Source of the DNA: Bacteroidetes bacterium GWF2_38_335
GTDB lineage: Bacteria; Bacteroidota; Bacteroidia; Bacteroidales; GWF2-38-335
Assembly (NCBI GenBank): GCA_001769535.1
Contig: MEOH01000018.1
Coordinates: 62,001 to 126,000 of the forward strand
Direction: 5' to 3'
Length of the DNA stretch: 64,000 nt
Shown here: positions 43,387 to 51,918 of the stretch, in pieces
How positions within the stretch are numbered: position 1 is the stretch's first letter
How the letters are laid out: every line of letters starts with the position of its first letter
Made by a program: the position numbers and the translations under genes
The notes under the pieces: model-generated
What the model saw: only the letters and a program-made list of their open reading frames with translations
Databases searched by the model: none
What the model was told of the DNA's origin: nothing

Positions 43387-43761
43387 ATGAAAAAAATTAG
43401 ATCACATAGAGATTTAAAAGTGTTTCAATTATCGTTTGAAGCCGGCATGCAAATCTTTGAAATGACGAGTAGTTTTCCAAAGGAAGAAAAATACTCTCTG
43501 ATTGATCAGATAAGAAGATCCTCAAGATCTGTTTCAGGAAATATTGCTGAAGCATGGAGAAAAAGAAAATACCCAAAATCCTTTATCTCAAAATTGACTG
43601 ATTCAGAAGGTGAAGCCGCTGAAACCCAAGTATGGTTAGAGTATTCATTAAGTTGCAAGTATATAACCAAAGAAAGATATGATGAATTGTTCGATAAATA
43701 TGAACATATAATGGCGATGCTGATTAATATGTACACAAAACCAGATCAATGGAAGGTGTGA
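43387..43761 (+). CDS. Four-helix-bundle (S23-type) protein inside the Pse block
   Basis: 124 aa from ATG 43387 (MKKIRSHRDLKVFQ). Motifs of the longer S23 subgroup: LKVFQLSFEAGMQIFEMTSS, YSLIDQIRRSSRSVSGNIAE, SKLTDSEGEAAETQVWLEYS. Different subgroup from the copies at 29821 and 39940. It separates pseC from pseF and is bounded on both sides by the GAACGAT arrays, so it looks like an insert carried with them. Function unknown. Confidence 0.9.
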   Translation: MKKIRSHRDLKVFQLSFEAGMQIFEMTSSFPKEEKYSLIDQIRRSSRSVSGNIAEAWRKRKYPKSFISKLTDSEGEAAETQVWLEYSLSCKYITKERYDELFDKYEHIMAMLINMYTKPDQWKV

Positions 43762-43945
43762 AAACGATGGAACGAAAACACGAAGGAACGATAGAACGAA
43801 AACACGAAGGAACGACTCATCCTATCGTTCAATCGTCCTATCGTTCATTCATCCTATCGTTCATTCGTCCTATCGTTCATTCGTCCCATCGTTCAATCGT
43901 CCCCTCGTTCAATCGTCCCCTCGTTCAATCATCCCCTCGTCCCCT
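43760..43945. repeat. GAACGAT/ATCGTTC repeat array 3
   Basis: Longest of the three arrays: AACGATGGAACGAAAACACGA units on the left, then seven or more TCCTATCGTTCATTCG / CGTCCCCTCGTTCAAT units on the right. It ends just before the pseF start. Confidence 0.9.
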
Positions 43946-43962
43946 AACTCTATCAATAAACA

Positions 43963-44676
43963 ATGAATAACAATATCCAAAAACCCAACAACCTCTGCAT
44001 AATCCCCGCCCGCGGCGGCTCAAAACGTATTCCCCGAAAAAACATACGTGATTTTCTTGGAAAGCCTATTATTGCTTATTCTATCGAGGCTGCACTTAAA
44101 TCAGATTTGTTTCAAGAGGTTATGGTTTCTACTGATGATTTGGAAATTGCTGAAGTTGCGAAAAAATATGGGGCTAAGGTGCCGTTTATGAGATCTGAGG
44201 AAAATGCTAATGACTTTGCAGGAACAATGGATGTTATAAGGGAGGTTTTAGACGATTACAAAAAATTGCAAAACAAAACTTTTCAATATGGTTGTTGCAT
44301 TTACCCAACTGCTCCTTTAATTCAACAATCACATATTCTAAATGGTTATAAGAAAATGGTTGAGGAAAAACTCTTTTCGGTTCTTCCGGTAGTTGCTTTT
44401 GGTTATCCTGTTTGGAGAGGATTAGAGTTTACAAATTCTAATACTGTTCAAATGGTTTGGCCCGAAAATCAAAATAAACGTTCTCAGGATTTGAAACCTG
44501 TTTACCACGATTCCGGACAATGGTATTGGTTCGATATTGCCAATATTAAATCAGCATTGTTTACTGTAAACACCGGAGCCATTATTCTAGCTGAAGAGGA
44601 AGTGCAGGACATTGACAATGACTCTGACTGGAAAATGGCTGAACTTAAATACAAATTTTTGCATAATTTAGTTTGA
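43963..44676 (+). CDS. pseF: Pseudaminic acid cytidylyltransferase
   Basis: 237 aa. Activates pseudaminic acid with CTP to CMP-Pse. The CMP-sugar synthetase signature is IIPARGGSKRIPRKNIRDF at residues 13-31; YPTAPLIQ, DSGQWYWFD and NTGAIIL-like blocks match the PseF group rather than sialic acid NeuA. The stop overlaps the start of the next gene (TTGA). Confidence 0.95.
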   Translation: MNNNIQKPNNLCIIPARGGSKRIPRKNIRDFLGKPIIAYSIEAALKSDLFQEVMVSTDDLEIAEVAKKYGAKVPFMRSEENANDFAGTMDVIREVLDDYKKLQNKTFQYGCCIYPTAPLIQQSHILNGYKKMVEEKLFSVLPVVAFGYPVWRGLEFTNSNTVQMVWPENQNKRSQDLKPVYHDSGQWYWFDIANIKSALFTVNTGAIILAEEEVQDIDNDSDWKMAELKYKFLHNLV

Positions 44677-46082
44677 AACCACTTGTATATATAAGAGCTG
44701 ATGGTAGCCATACAATTGGTCTCGGACATCTTACCCGCTGTTTTGCATTTGCACAAATGCTGAAAGAAAACTTTGATGTTTCCTTTTTTTGCATGGAAAT
44801 TCCACCTGCCACAGAGCAAGAGTTCTCTAATTTAGGTTTTTTGGTAAGCAAAATACAAAACGAAAATGAGTTTTTAACCGTTCTAAAAAAAGGAATTATT
44901 GTAGTGTTAGACGGCTACACCTTCACTACCGATTATCAAAAGACAATAAAAGCAAAAGAGGCAAAACTGGTTTGCATTGATGATATTTACGACAAAGAAT
45001 TTTTTGCAGATTTAATAATAAACCATTCACCCGGCGTTTACGAAAGCCACTACAAAGCACAACCATACACTAAATTTGCTCTGGGTTTTGAATATGCATT
45101 ATTACGACCATTATTTTTAGAACAGGCAAAAAAACAACGAGAAATTACAAAAATTGAAACTGTATTGGTTTGTTTTGGAGGATCTGATTATTATGATTTA
45201 ACCTCTAAAACTGTTTTGGAATTATTGTCCAATCCAAAATTTACTAAAATTATTCTTGTTATTGGTTCTGAATATAAAAATACTGAAGGCCTCAAAATTC
45301 TTAAAAGGAAAAATCCTATAATTGATTTAAGAATCAATTTGGATGAAACCCAAATGCTGGCCACAATGCTCGAAGCTGATCTTGCCATTGTTCCTTCAAG
45401 TGGGATTTTGTTCGAAGTGCTGGCATGTGGCTGTAAAGTAATATCTGGTTATTATGTTGAAAATCAACAAGGAATTTATAATGAATTGAAAAAGCAAAAT
45501 GCTTTTGAGGATGCAAAAAATTTTTCTACTGAATCAATTTTTATGGCAATAAAAAAAGTTGATGCTCAAAAAAATTTGAAGCTGATAGATGGAAATTCAA
45601 AAAAGAGAATCAACTCCCTTTTTCTAAACCTATCTATAGATATAAGAAGTGCGAAATCTTCAGATATGAAACAACTATTTGAATGGGCAAACGACACTTC
45701 TGTAAGGAATAATGCGTTTAATTCTGAAAAAATTGAATGGTTGAACCATGTTGCGTGGTTCAATTCAAAAATAAATAGTAATGATACCTATATCTTTATT
45801 GCTGAGTTAAACAATAATCAAGTTGGGCAAATTAGATTTGATCGAAATAAAGAAAATTGGTTAATTGATTACTCTGTTGACAGTAAATATATGGGAAGAG
45901 GTATTGGAAATGAAATGCTTGCGTTGGCAATTGAAAAATTGTATTTTCTTCAAAATGATAAAGTTTCAGTAATTGGACAAGTAAAAAAGGGAAATATTTC
46001 TTCAATACGAGTTTTTGAAAAATTAGGCTTTTCTAAGATTAGTGAAGGAGATGTTCTTGTATTTCAAAAAATCCTAGGTTAA
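44673..46082 (+). CDS. pseG: Fusion of PseG hydrolase and GNAT acetyltransferase (PseH-like)
   Basis: 469 aa, TTG start at 44673 overlapping the pseF stop. Residues 1-325 are PseG, a GT-B-fold UDP-sugar hydrolase (IRADGSHTIGLGHLTRC, VCFGGSDYYDLT, VPSSGILFEVLACG) that releases UDP from UDP-2,4-diacetamido-trideoxy-altrose. Residues about 326-469 are a GNAT domain (IRSAKSSDMKQLFEWANDTS, DYSVDSKYMGRGIGNEMLAL, KGNISSIRVFEKLGF) matching the role of PseH, which acetylates the C4 amine. The fusion joins steps 3 and 4 of the pathway; fused versions exist elsewhere in Bacteroidota and Gram-positives. Confidence 0.92.
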   Translation: MKPLVYIRADGSHTIGLGHLTRCFAFAQMLKENFDVSFFCMEIPPATEQEFSNLGFLVSKIQNENEFLTVLKKGIIVVLDGYTFTTDYQKTIKAKEAKLVCIDDIYDKEFFADLIINHSPGVYESHYKAQPYTKFALGFEYALLRPLFLEQAKKQREITKIETVLVCFGGSDYYDLTSKTVLELLSNPKFTKIILVIGSEYKNTEGLKILKRKNPIIDLRINLDETQMLATMLEADLAIVPSSGILFEVLACGCKVISGYYVENQQGIYNELKKQNAFEDAKNFSTESIFMAIKKVDAQKNLKLIDGNSKKRINSLFLNLSIDIRSAKSSDMKQLFEWANDTSVRNNAFNSEKIEWLNHVAWFNSKINSNDTYIFIAELNNNQVGQIRFDRNKENWLIDYSVDSKYMGRGIGNEMLALAIEKLYFLQNDKVSVIGQVKKGNISSIRVFEKLGFSKISEGDVLVFQKILG

Positions 46083-46179
46083 TTCTCAATTGAATTCAAA
46101 AAACCATCATTAATTTTCCAAAAAGAATACAAACATTAAGTCAGCACTTAAAGCCGGATATGTTTATATTGAAGACAAG

Positions 46180-46260
46180 ATGTTGAAAAATGAAATATAT
46201 CATACTTATTACATGACCAGAGAAACCAGAAAAAAAGCAAAAGACAATGGAAATATTTGA
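46180..46260 (+). CDS. 26-codon small frame overlapping pseI start, probable remnant
   Basis: MLKNEIYHTYYMTRETRKKA... from ATG 46180 to TGA 46260; the same frame is open upstream to 46114 (includes KAGYVYIEDK). It overlaps the pseI start by 14 bp. The sequence looks like a protein tail rather than random DNA, but I know no family. It may be the end of a gene removed when the operon was rearranged. Confidence 0.25.
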   Translation: MLKNEIYHTYYMTRETRKKAKDNGNI

Positions 46261-47287
46261 TGACTATTTAAATAAAAACAAAGCTTTTATTGTTGCAGAA
46301 TTGTCTGCCAACCATAAAGGCAAATTGAGCATTGCATTAGATTCAATTGAAGCAGCTAAGGAAGCCGGTGCAGATGCCATAAAAATTCAAACCTATACTC
46401 CTGATTCTATGACAATAAACATAAAAAAAGGAGAGTTTCTTGTCAAGTTTGGAAATAATTGGGACGGGTTGTCTTTGTATGATTTATATAAGGAAGCCTA
46501 TACACCATATGAGTGGCATCAAAGACTTTTTGAAAAGGCAAAGGAATCTGATATTACAATTTTTTCTACCCCATTCGATATCCATGCTGTTGACTTTTTA
46601 GATAATCTTAATAATCCCATTTATAAAATTTCATCTTTTGAAATTACTGATATTCCCCTTATCAAATACGCTGCTTCAAAAGGAAAACCCATAATTATTT
46701 CAACTGGAATTGCAACAAAAAATGATATTACAAACGCTGTAAATACATGTAGAAGTGTTGGAAACAACAAGATTATTTTATTAAAAACCACCTCACAATA
46801 TCCCGCTCAAATTGATGATGCGAATTTGAATTTTATCCCGTATTATTCTAAAAAATTTAAAGTTGTTTCAGGGTTGTCAGACCATACTCTTGGCCTTACA
46901 GTTCCAATGGTAGCAAGAAGTTTAGGGGCTTTGGTTATTGAAAAGCACTTTATATTAAATAAAAAGATAAAAACTCCGGATTCAGCTTTTTCTATAGATA
47001 TTAAAGAATTCCGACAAATGGTAAATGCCGTTAGGGATGTTGAAAAATCAATGGGAACAACTGATTTTACTCTAAGCGATAAAACACGTGTTTCTAGAAA
47101 ATACCGAAGATCACTATATGTTGTTGAGGATGTTAAAAAAGGGGAAGTATTTACCGATAAAAATGTTAAATCCATCAGACCTGGATTGGGAATGCATCCC
47201 AAACACTACGAAAATGTTTTGGGAAAAACAGCTATAAAAGTTGTAAAAAAGGGTACTCCACTTAGAAAAAATTTAATGAATGAATAA
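46247..47287 (+). CDS. pseI: Pseudaminic acid synthase
   Basis: 346 aa. Condenses 2,4-diacetamido-2,4,6-trideoxy-L-altrose with phosphoenolpyruvate to give pseudaminic acid. NeuB-type TIM barrel: ELSANHKGKLSIALDSIEAA, GADAIKIQTYTPD, ISSFEITDIPLIKYAA, GLSDHTLG; C-terminal antifreeze-like SAF domain with RRSLYVVEDVKKGEVFTDKN and SIRPGLGMHPKHYENVLGK. The ELSANHKG start and the TPDSMT block favour PseI over NeuB or LegI. Confidence 0.95.
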   Translation: MEIFDDYLNKNKAFIVAELSANHKGKLSIALDSIEAAKEAGADAIKIQTYTPDSMTINIKKGEFLVKFGNNWDGLSLYDLYKEAYTPYEWHQRLFEKAKESDITIFSTPFDIHAVDFLDNLNNPIYKISSFEITDIPLIKYAASKGKPIIISTGIATKNDITNAVNTCRSVGNNKIILLKTTSQYPAQIDDANLNFIPYYSKKFKVVSGLSDHTLGLTVPMVARSLGALVIEKHFILNKKIKTPDSAFSIDIKEFRQMVNAVRDVEKSMGTTDFTLSDKTRVSRKYRRSLYVVEDVKKGEVFTDKNVKSIRPGLGMHPKHYENVLGKTAIKVVKKGTPLRKNLMNE

Positions 47288-47966
47288 AAAAAAGAAAATA
47301 ATTCTGGTTTCAGAAAAACAATGGCATTTGTCTTTGTATGATAATTTAAAAAAATCTCTCTCCCAATTTGATATTTTATTAATTAATAAAAAAGATGATT
47401 TTTGTTTTGAAAAATTAATAAAAATTAATCCTTATAAAATTTTCCTTCCACATTGGTCTTATATAATTTCTGAAGAAATATATTCCAAATTTGAATGTGT
47501 TGTTTTTCATATGACGGATTTACCATTCGGAAGGGGTGGAAGTCCTTTGCAAAATCTTATAGCCAATGGATTTCAAACAACTATGTTGTCTGCTTTAATG
47601 GTCCAAAAAGGGATTGATTCCGGACCAATATATTTAAAAAAGAAACTTAAACTTAATGGCTCAGCAAAGCAAATATTCAATAGGTCAGCTAAAATTGTTG
47701 AAAAAATGATCGTTGAAATTATTGAAAAAGATATTATTCCCAAACCTCAATTAGGAGAAGCTGTTATTTTTAAACGAAGAACACCTGAAGAAAGCAATAT
47801 TTGCCAATTGGATGATTTGGACAAAATTTACGATTATATTCGAATGCTTGATTGTGAGGGTTATCCCAATGCATTTATTGAAACAGAAAAAATGCGCTAC
47901 GAATTTTATGATGCTAAACTAAGAAATAACAAGATTGATGCAAAAGTCAGAATTTTTAGAAAATAA
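47280..47966 (+). CDS. Formyltransferase-family protein
   Basis: 228 aa, overlapping pseI by 8 bp. It matches the folate-dependent formyltransferase fold: the loop VVFHMTDLPFGRGGSPLQNL corresponds to the FH-x-S/T-LPxxRG region with catalytic His and Asn-like positions, followed by ALMVQKGIDSGPIYLKKKLK. The C-terminal half (LDCEGYPNAFIETE) resembles sugar and Met-tRNA formyltransferases. Its place beside pseI suggests that it N-formylates pseudaminic acid or its precursor, as in known Pse5Ac7Fo-type sugars; this is inference. Confidence 0.85.
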   Translation: MNKKKKIILVSEKQWHLSLYDNLKKSLSQFDILLINKKDDFCFEKLIKINPYKIFLPHWSYIISEEIYSKFECVVFHMTDLPFGRGGSPLQNLIANGFQTTMLSALMVQKGIDSGPIYLKKKLKLNGSAKQIFNRSAKIVEKMIVEIIEKDIIPKPQLGEAVIFKRRTPEESNICQLDDLDKIYDYIRMLDCEGYPNAFIETEKMRYEFYDAKLRNNKIDAKVRIFRK

Positions 47967-48642
47967 AAGAATATTAGTGGTTGCCGCCCACCCTGATGAT
48001 GAAGTCCTTGGTCAGGGCGCAACAATGCATAAATTTATTCATGAAAAAAACTGTTTGGTAAGAGCCATTATCCTTGGCGAAGGAATTACTTCCCGCAGCG
48101 AATCCCGTGATACCGAAAAATGGAAAAACGAATTGCAACTGCATAAAAAAAATGTGGCTGCTGCCAAAAAGCAAATCGGCTATGAAAAGGTCATTTTGCA
48201 TGACTTGCCTGATAACCGTTTTGATTCCATCCCACTGCTTGACATCATCAAAGTGGTGGAAAAGGAAATCAAGGACTTTCAACCTGAGGTTGTTTTTACT
48301 CATTTCAGGGAAGACCTGAACATCGACCATCAATTGACCTACAAAGCAGTGCTTACTGCTTGCCGGCCCGGGACAAGTCCAGTGAAAAGTATTGTTTGTT
48401 TTGAAACCCCATCAGCAACCGAATGGAATGCGGGGGCCTCTTTTTTGCCCAATCTTTACTTGGAAATATCTGAAAAAAACCTCAGGGCAAAACAAAAAGC
48501 CATGGATTGTTATGAACTGGAAAAACGGGATTATCCCCACCCCCGCTCATCAAAAGCCCTTAGAACCCTTGCAGAAAAACGAGGCATTGAGGCCGGACTT
48601 ATGCTGGCTGAGGGGTTTGTAATTGTTAGGGTTATAAGTTAA
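47938..48642 (+). CDS. PIG-L-family deacetylase
   Basis: 234 aa from ATG 47938, overlapping the formyltransferase gene by 29 bp. The LmbE/PIG-L zinc motif AAHPDDEVLGQGATM is at residues about 16-30 and the distal His pair in FTHFREDLNIDHQLTYKAV. These enzymes remove acetyl groups from N-acetyl sugars. Together with the formyltransferase it could replace an N-acetyl on Pse by N-formyl: deacetylate, then formylate. Confidence 0.93.
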   Translation: MQKSEFLENKRILVVAAHPDDEVLGQGATMHKFIHEKNCLVRAIILGEGITSRSESRDTEKWKNELQLHKKNVAAAKKQIGYEKVILHDLPDNRFDSIPLLDIIKVVEKEIKDFQPEVVFTHFREDLNIDHQLTYKAVLTACRPGTSPVKSIVCFETPSATEWNAGASFLPNLYLEISEKNLRAKQKAMDCYELEKRDYPHPRSSKALRTLAEKRGIEAGLMLAEGFVIVRVIS

Positions 48643-48657
48643 TTTTCAAGTAAAGGA

Positions 48658-49908
48658 ATGTATAAAGTCGGAGAGTTTGGGAAAACTCTTATTAAGTTTG
48701 CAACTTCACAAGCTTTCTCGAATTTACTTAGGGTTATTTCAGGCTTTTTGGTAATAAGTTTGATTGATCCGGAACTATACGGTAATTATTCGGGTGTTGG
48801 GGTTTTCCTTGGTTACATTTTGTTGGGACATGGTGGTATTATTAATGGTTTGAGCCGGGAACTGCCGTATGAACTGGGAAAGGGCAATGATGAATATGCA
48901 AGGCAAATGGCCTCATCAGTATTTGTATTGTCAATTTGGATCAGTGTTTTTTCATCTTTAGTTTTTTTACTGTTTTCACTATATTATTTTATTGTTGGCG
49001 AATATCTTTTTGCTTTAATTTTTCTTTCCTATGTAATAATAGCAGGGCTTTACCTTTTAAACAGCCAGTATTTACCGGTTTTATACCGGACAAACAATGA
49101 TTTTAACTCCCTATCAAAACAAAATATTTTTGTAGGCATAGGCAATTTGGCATCTGTTGCTTTGGTTTATTATTTCAGTATTTATGGATTAATGGCAAGA
49201 GGGGTTTTTCTCGCAGTTTACCAGTTTTTTCTTTTATATAAAAACAAACCTTATAAAATAACATTTGAATTTCAATGGGAGCATTATAAAAAATTACTAA
49301 AAACAGGAATCCCGATTTTTATTGTTGGGCAGATTAATCCTCTTTGGGCAACCATTCTCAACAGTATAATATTTTCTGTTGGTGGAGCTGTAAATTTTGG
49401 ACTTTATGCTTTGAGTACAATTGTTAACAGCACTGTTGGTGTAATTCCCACTTCATTTAGCGGGGTTATTTATCCCCGCATGAACATTATGTATGGACAA
49501 GGAAAATCAATTTCCTATATTCTTAAATCACACCTAAAACCCATGTTTTTCCAGTTTGGGGTAATGATGATAATTGCCTTAATTGGAGTTTTTCTATTGC
49601 CTGTTGCAGTACCTCTTTTAATTCCAAAATATATTGATGGAATCGAAGCCGCCCAATGGATGTTGTTTAGCCCGGTTATGCTTTCGTTTGGGGTTTTAAA
49701 TAACATTTACAATGTTGTTAAAAAACAACAATTGTACTTTCTTTCAATATTAATTGGCGTATTTATAGGTTCTGCATATATTTTATTACAATTATATTTT
49801 AACGGCTTTAACCTTGTTTTCTTTCCTCAGGGTATGATAATAGGAAAATTTTTACAACAGGGCTTAAGCCTATTTTTTATTTACAAATTTTTGATTGATG
49901 ACCAGTGA
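48658..49908 (+). CDS. wzx: Wzx-type oligosaccharide flippase
   Basis: 416 aa with about 12 hydrophobic segments, polysaccharide-biosynthesis (MATE-like/MOP) family. N-terminal block FATSQAFSNLLRVISGFLVI and LYGNYSGVGVFLGYIL, later GLSRELPYELGKGNDEYARQ and LLKTGIPIFIVGQINP. It moves the lipid-linked repeat unit across the inner membrane, so the locus uses the Wzx/Wzy route. Markedly AT-rich DNA starts here. Confidence 0.9.
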   Translation: MYKVGEFGKTLIKFATSQAFSNLLRVISGFLVISLIDPELYGNYSGVGVFLGYILLGHGGIINGLSRELPYELGKGNDEYARQMASSVFVLSIWISVFSSLVFLLFSLYYFIVGEYLFALIFLSYVIIAGLYLLNSQYLPVLYRTNNDFNSLSKQNIFVGIGNLASVALVYYFSIYGLMARGVFLAVYQFFLLYKNKPYKITFEFQWEHYKKLLKTGIPIFIVGQINPLWATILNSIIFSVGGAVNFGLYALSTIVNSTVGVIPTSFSGVIYPRMNIMYGQGKSISYILKSHLKPMFFQFGVMMIIALIGVFLLPVAVPLLIPKYIDGIEAAQWMLFSPVMLSFGVLNNIYNVVKKQQLYFLSILIGVFIGSAYILLQLYFNGFNLVFFPQGMIIGKFLQQGLSLFFIYKFLIDDQ

Positions 49909-49972
49909 CCTGAACAGGGCAAAACAGTTTTGGAAAATTGAAAAGGAAATGAATGAAATAAAAAAAACATGA
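49898..49972 (+). CDS. 24-codon small frame linking wzx and the next gene
   Basis: MTSDLNRAKQFWKIEKEMNE... starts 11 bp before the wzx end and stops in an ATGA overlap with the next start. The phasing is what one expects of a translated coupling peptide, and the sequence is Lys/Glu-helical. It could equally be the leftover N terminus of a lost gene. No family recognised. Confidence 0.3.
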   Translation: MTSDLNRAKQFWKIEKEMNEIKKT

Positions 49973-51309
49973 TTAATAATAAAAAAACAGAAAAGCAACT
50001 CCATGAAATTGAATTATCATTGAATCAATTTTATTATAAAGGTATTAAGATTGGTTCGATATTATCTTTCTATTTTGATCGAATATATTGTCATGATTTC
50101 GACAATCGTTTACTTAGACAGATTAGTAGCTTAGGTTATTATTTTATTAAATCTATTGGCAAGTCAAAGTATTTAATAAATTATGAGAAAAACATAATTT
50201 ATTTCAATAGAGGAACATCCAGACATTATTTAGAGATGGTAAAGGCAGTAACTAATAATGAGGAAATAAGAAAAAAAACATTAATTATTGGCCCACCAGG
50301 AGCGTCTGATATAGAAATGAGAAAGGTATTCTATTTTTCCAATTTAAAAGATTTCTTTCAAATCACCTTTTTTATAATCGCAAAAAAAAGAAAAATTTCC
50401 AAAATATTAAAACCTTTACAATTTAAAAACAAACTGGTTTTATATATTATTTTATTAAGTCAACTACTAAAAGCAAATTCTATTCAAAAATTTATTAAAA
50501 AACAGTCGCCCATTAATCTAATTGGAAGTGATGCTGATCGGTGTAATAATGCTTCACTCTTTTTTGCTGTCGCTAAGAATAATAAAATAAGTACTTTTAC
50601 TTTGCAACACGGGGTCATTAATGCCCGTCATGGATATTTTCCTTTAATAGCCGATGAAGCATGGGTATGGGGGCAGATGGCACATAAGCAGTTTGTTGAA
50701 ATGGGAGAAATTGAAGAAAAAATAAAAATAACAGGGACTCCTATTGTTCAAAATTTACTTATTTCACAAGAATTGAAACACGCAACTAAAATTAAATATA
50801 ATTACAAATTAGGAAAAACAATTGTTTTAGCATTAAGTGAACCAAATTTTGTTAATGATCAAAAGATGATCCGGTTTTTTTGTGAAATAAAGGAAAAATA
50901 TGGATCATCAAATGATAATTTTTTAGTCAAAATCCATCCCGCAAGAAAATTTTCAAATTACGCATGGATTCAAAATGAATTTGACATACAGCTTATTTCG
51001 CCTGACATTCCTTATGAAGAATTTATGAATTTAGTAGATATTTTGCTTGCTCATACAAGTGGATTAGCAACAGAAGCACTATATTACCAAAAAAAAGTTG
51101 GTATAATAAATATTTTGCCCGACTCAGCTGGTAATGGACTGGAATTAAATAAATATTTAAATGTTCCATTAATTCATAATATTACAGAGTTTGAACTTTT
51201 ATTAAAGGATGATAATCAAATAGATTCTGGTTTTGTTTTTTATAAAATTGGAGAATCAGCAAAAATAAAAATAAGTAATTGTATTGAAGAAAAAATAACA
51301 AGCAAATGA
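49969..51309 (+). CDS. Glycosyltransferase, GT-B fold (LQHG type)
   Basis: 446 aa. The second half has the motif TLQHGVINARHGYFPLIADE, then VWGQMAHKQF, IKITGTPIVQ, VKIHPARKF and LLAHTSGLATEALYY. This run (QHG, spaced TG-P, HP and H-SG-x-x-E) matches surface-carbohydrate transferases and CDP-glycerol/sialyl-type GT-B enzymes that use nucleotide-activated donors such as CMP-sugars. The operon makes CMP-Pse, so it is the best candidate for the pseudaminyltransferase, but this is inference. The N-terminal 170 residues are family-specific and AT-rich. Confidence 0.75.
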   Translation: MINNKKTEKQLHEIELSLNQFYYKGIKIGSILSFYFDRIYCHDFDNRLLRQISSLGYYFIKSIGKSKYLINYEKNIIYFNRGTSRHYLEMVKAVTNNEEIRKKTLIIGPPGASDIEMRKVFYFSNLKDFFQITFFIIAKKRKISKILKPLQFKNKLVLYIILLSQLLKANSIQKFIKKQSPINLIGSDADRCNNASLFFAVAKNNKISTFTLQHGVINARHGYFPLIADEAWVWGQMAHKQFVEMGEIEEKIKITGTPIVQNLLISQELKHATKIKYNYKLGKTIVLALSEPNFVNDQKMIRFFCEIKEKYGSSNDNFLVKIHPARKFSNYAWIQNEFDIQLISPDIPYEEFMNLVDILLAHTSGLATEALYYQKKVGIINILPDSAGNGLELNKYLNVPLIHNITEFELLLKDDNQIDSGFVFYKIGESAKIKISNCIEEKITSK

Positions 51310-51896
51310 AATACAATATTAAAAAAATATACGGTTATTTAAACAGATTGCTTTGGCGATTTATTTATAAATCTAGGTTTAAAAGCCTTGGGAAAAACTC
51401 TTACTTTTATAAACCAATCTTATTCACGCCTTTTTGTATAGATTGTGGAAACAATGTAAAAATATTTAAATCGTCTAGAATACAGGGTGTTAAAAAATAC
51501 AATGACAATTTTTTTTCACCAATTATAATATTTGAGAACAATGTGACCATACAACAAAACCTTCACTTAACTTGTGCTAACTCTATAGTAATAGGAGAAA
51601 ATACTGCAATTGCTTCAAATGTTACAATAACAGATATTCACCATCCTTATGAAAATATAAATATCCCTATTGAAAGGCAGGATATTGAAGTTAAAGAGGT
51701 AATTATTGGGAAAAACTGTAAAATTTATAACAATGTTGTAATATTGCCGGGTGTTCATATTGGAAATCATGTAACAATTGGAGCAAATTCTGTTGTAAAC
51801 AAAGATTTACCTGATTTTTGTGTGGCAGCGGGTGCACCATCAAAAATAATTAGACAGTATAACTTTGATACCGCAACATGGGAAAAAACAAACTGA
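51306..51896 (+). CDS. Left-handed beta-helix O-acetyltransferase
   Basis: 196 aa with ATGA overlap to the previous gene. Hexapeptide repeats (VTIQQNLHLTC, IVIGENTAIASNVTITD, VIIGKNCKIYNNVVILPG, VHIGNHVTIGANSVV) and the catalytic His in DIHHPY place it in the WbbJ/maltose-acetyltransferase group. It probably O- or N-acetylates a sugar of the repeat unit using acetyl-CoA. Confidence 0.9.
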   Translation: MKYNIKKIYGYLNRLLWRFIYKSRFKSLGKNSYFYKPILFTPFCIDCGNNVKIFKSSRIQGVKKYNDNFFSPIIIFENNVTIQQNLHLTCANSIVIGENTAIASNVTITDIHHPYENINIPIERQDIEVKEVIIGKNCKIYNNVVILPGVHIGNHVTIGANSVVNKDLPDFCVAAGAPSKIIRQYNFDTATWEKTN

Positions 51897-51918
51897 AGAA
51901 TCGTTTATAATTAGAAAA

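Noticed and set aside
41976-43945. Possible phase-variation (invertase) sites in the Pse block
   Set aside because: Inverted halves exist, but no site-specific recombinase gene is in the window and the segments lie between, not around, promoters that I can recognise.
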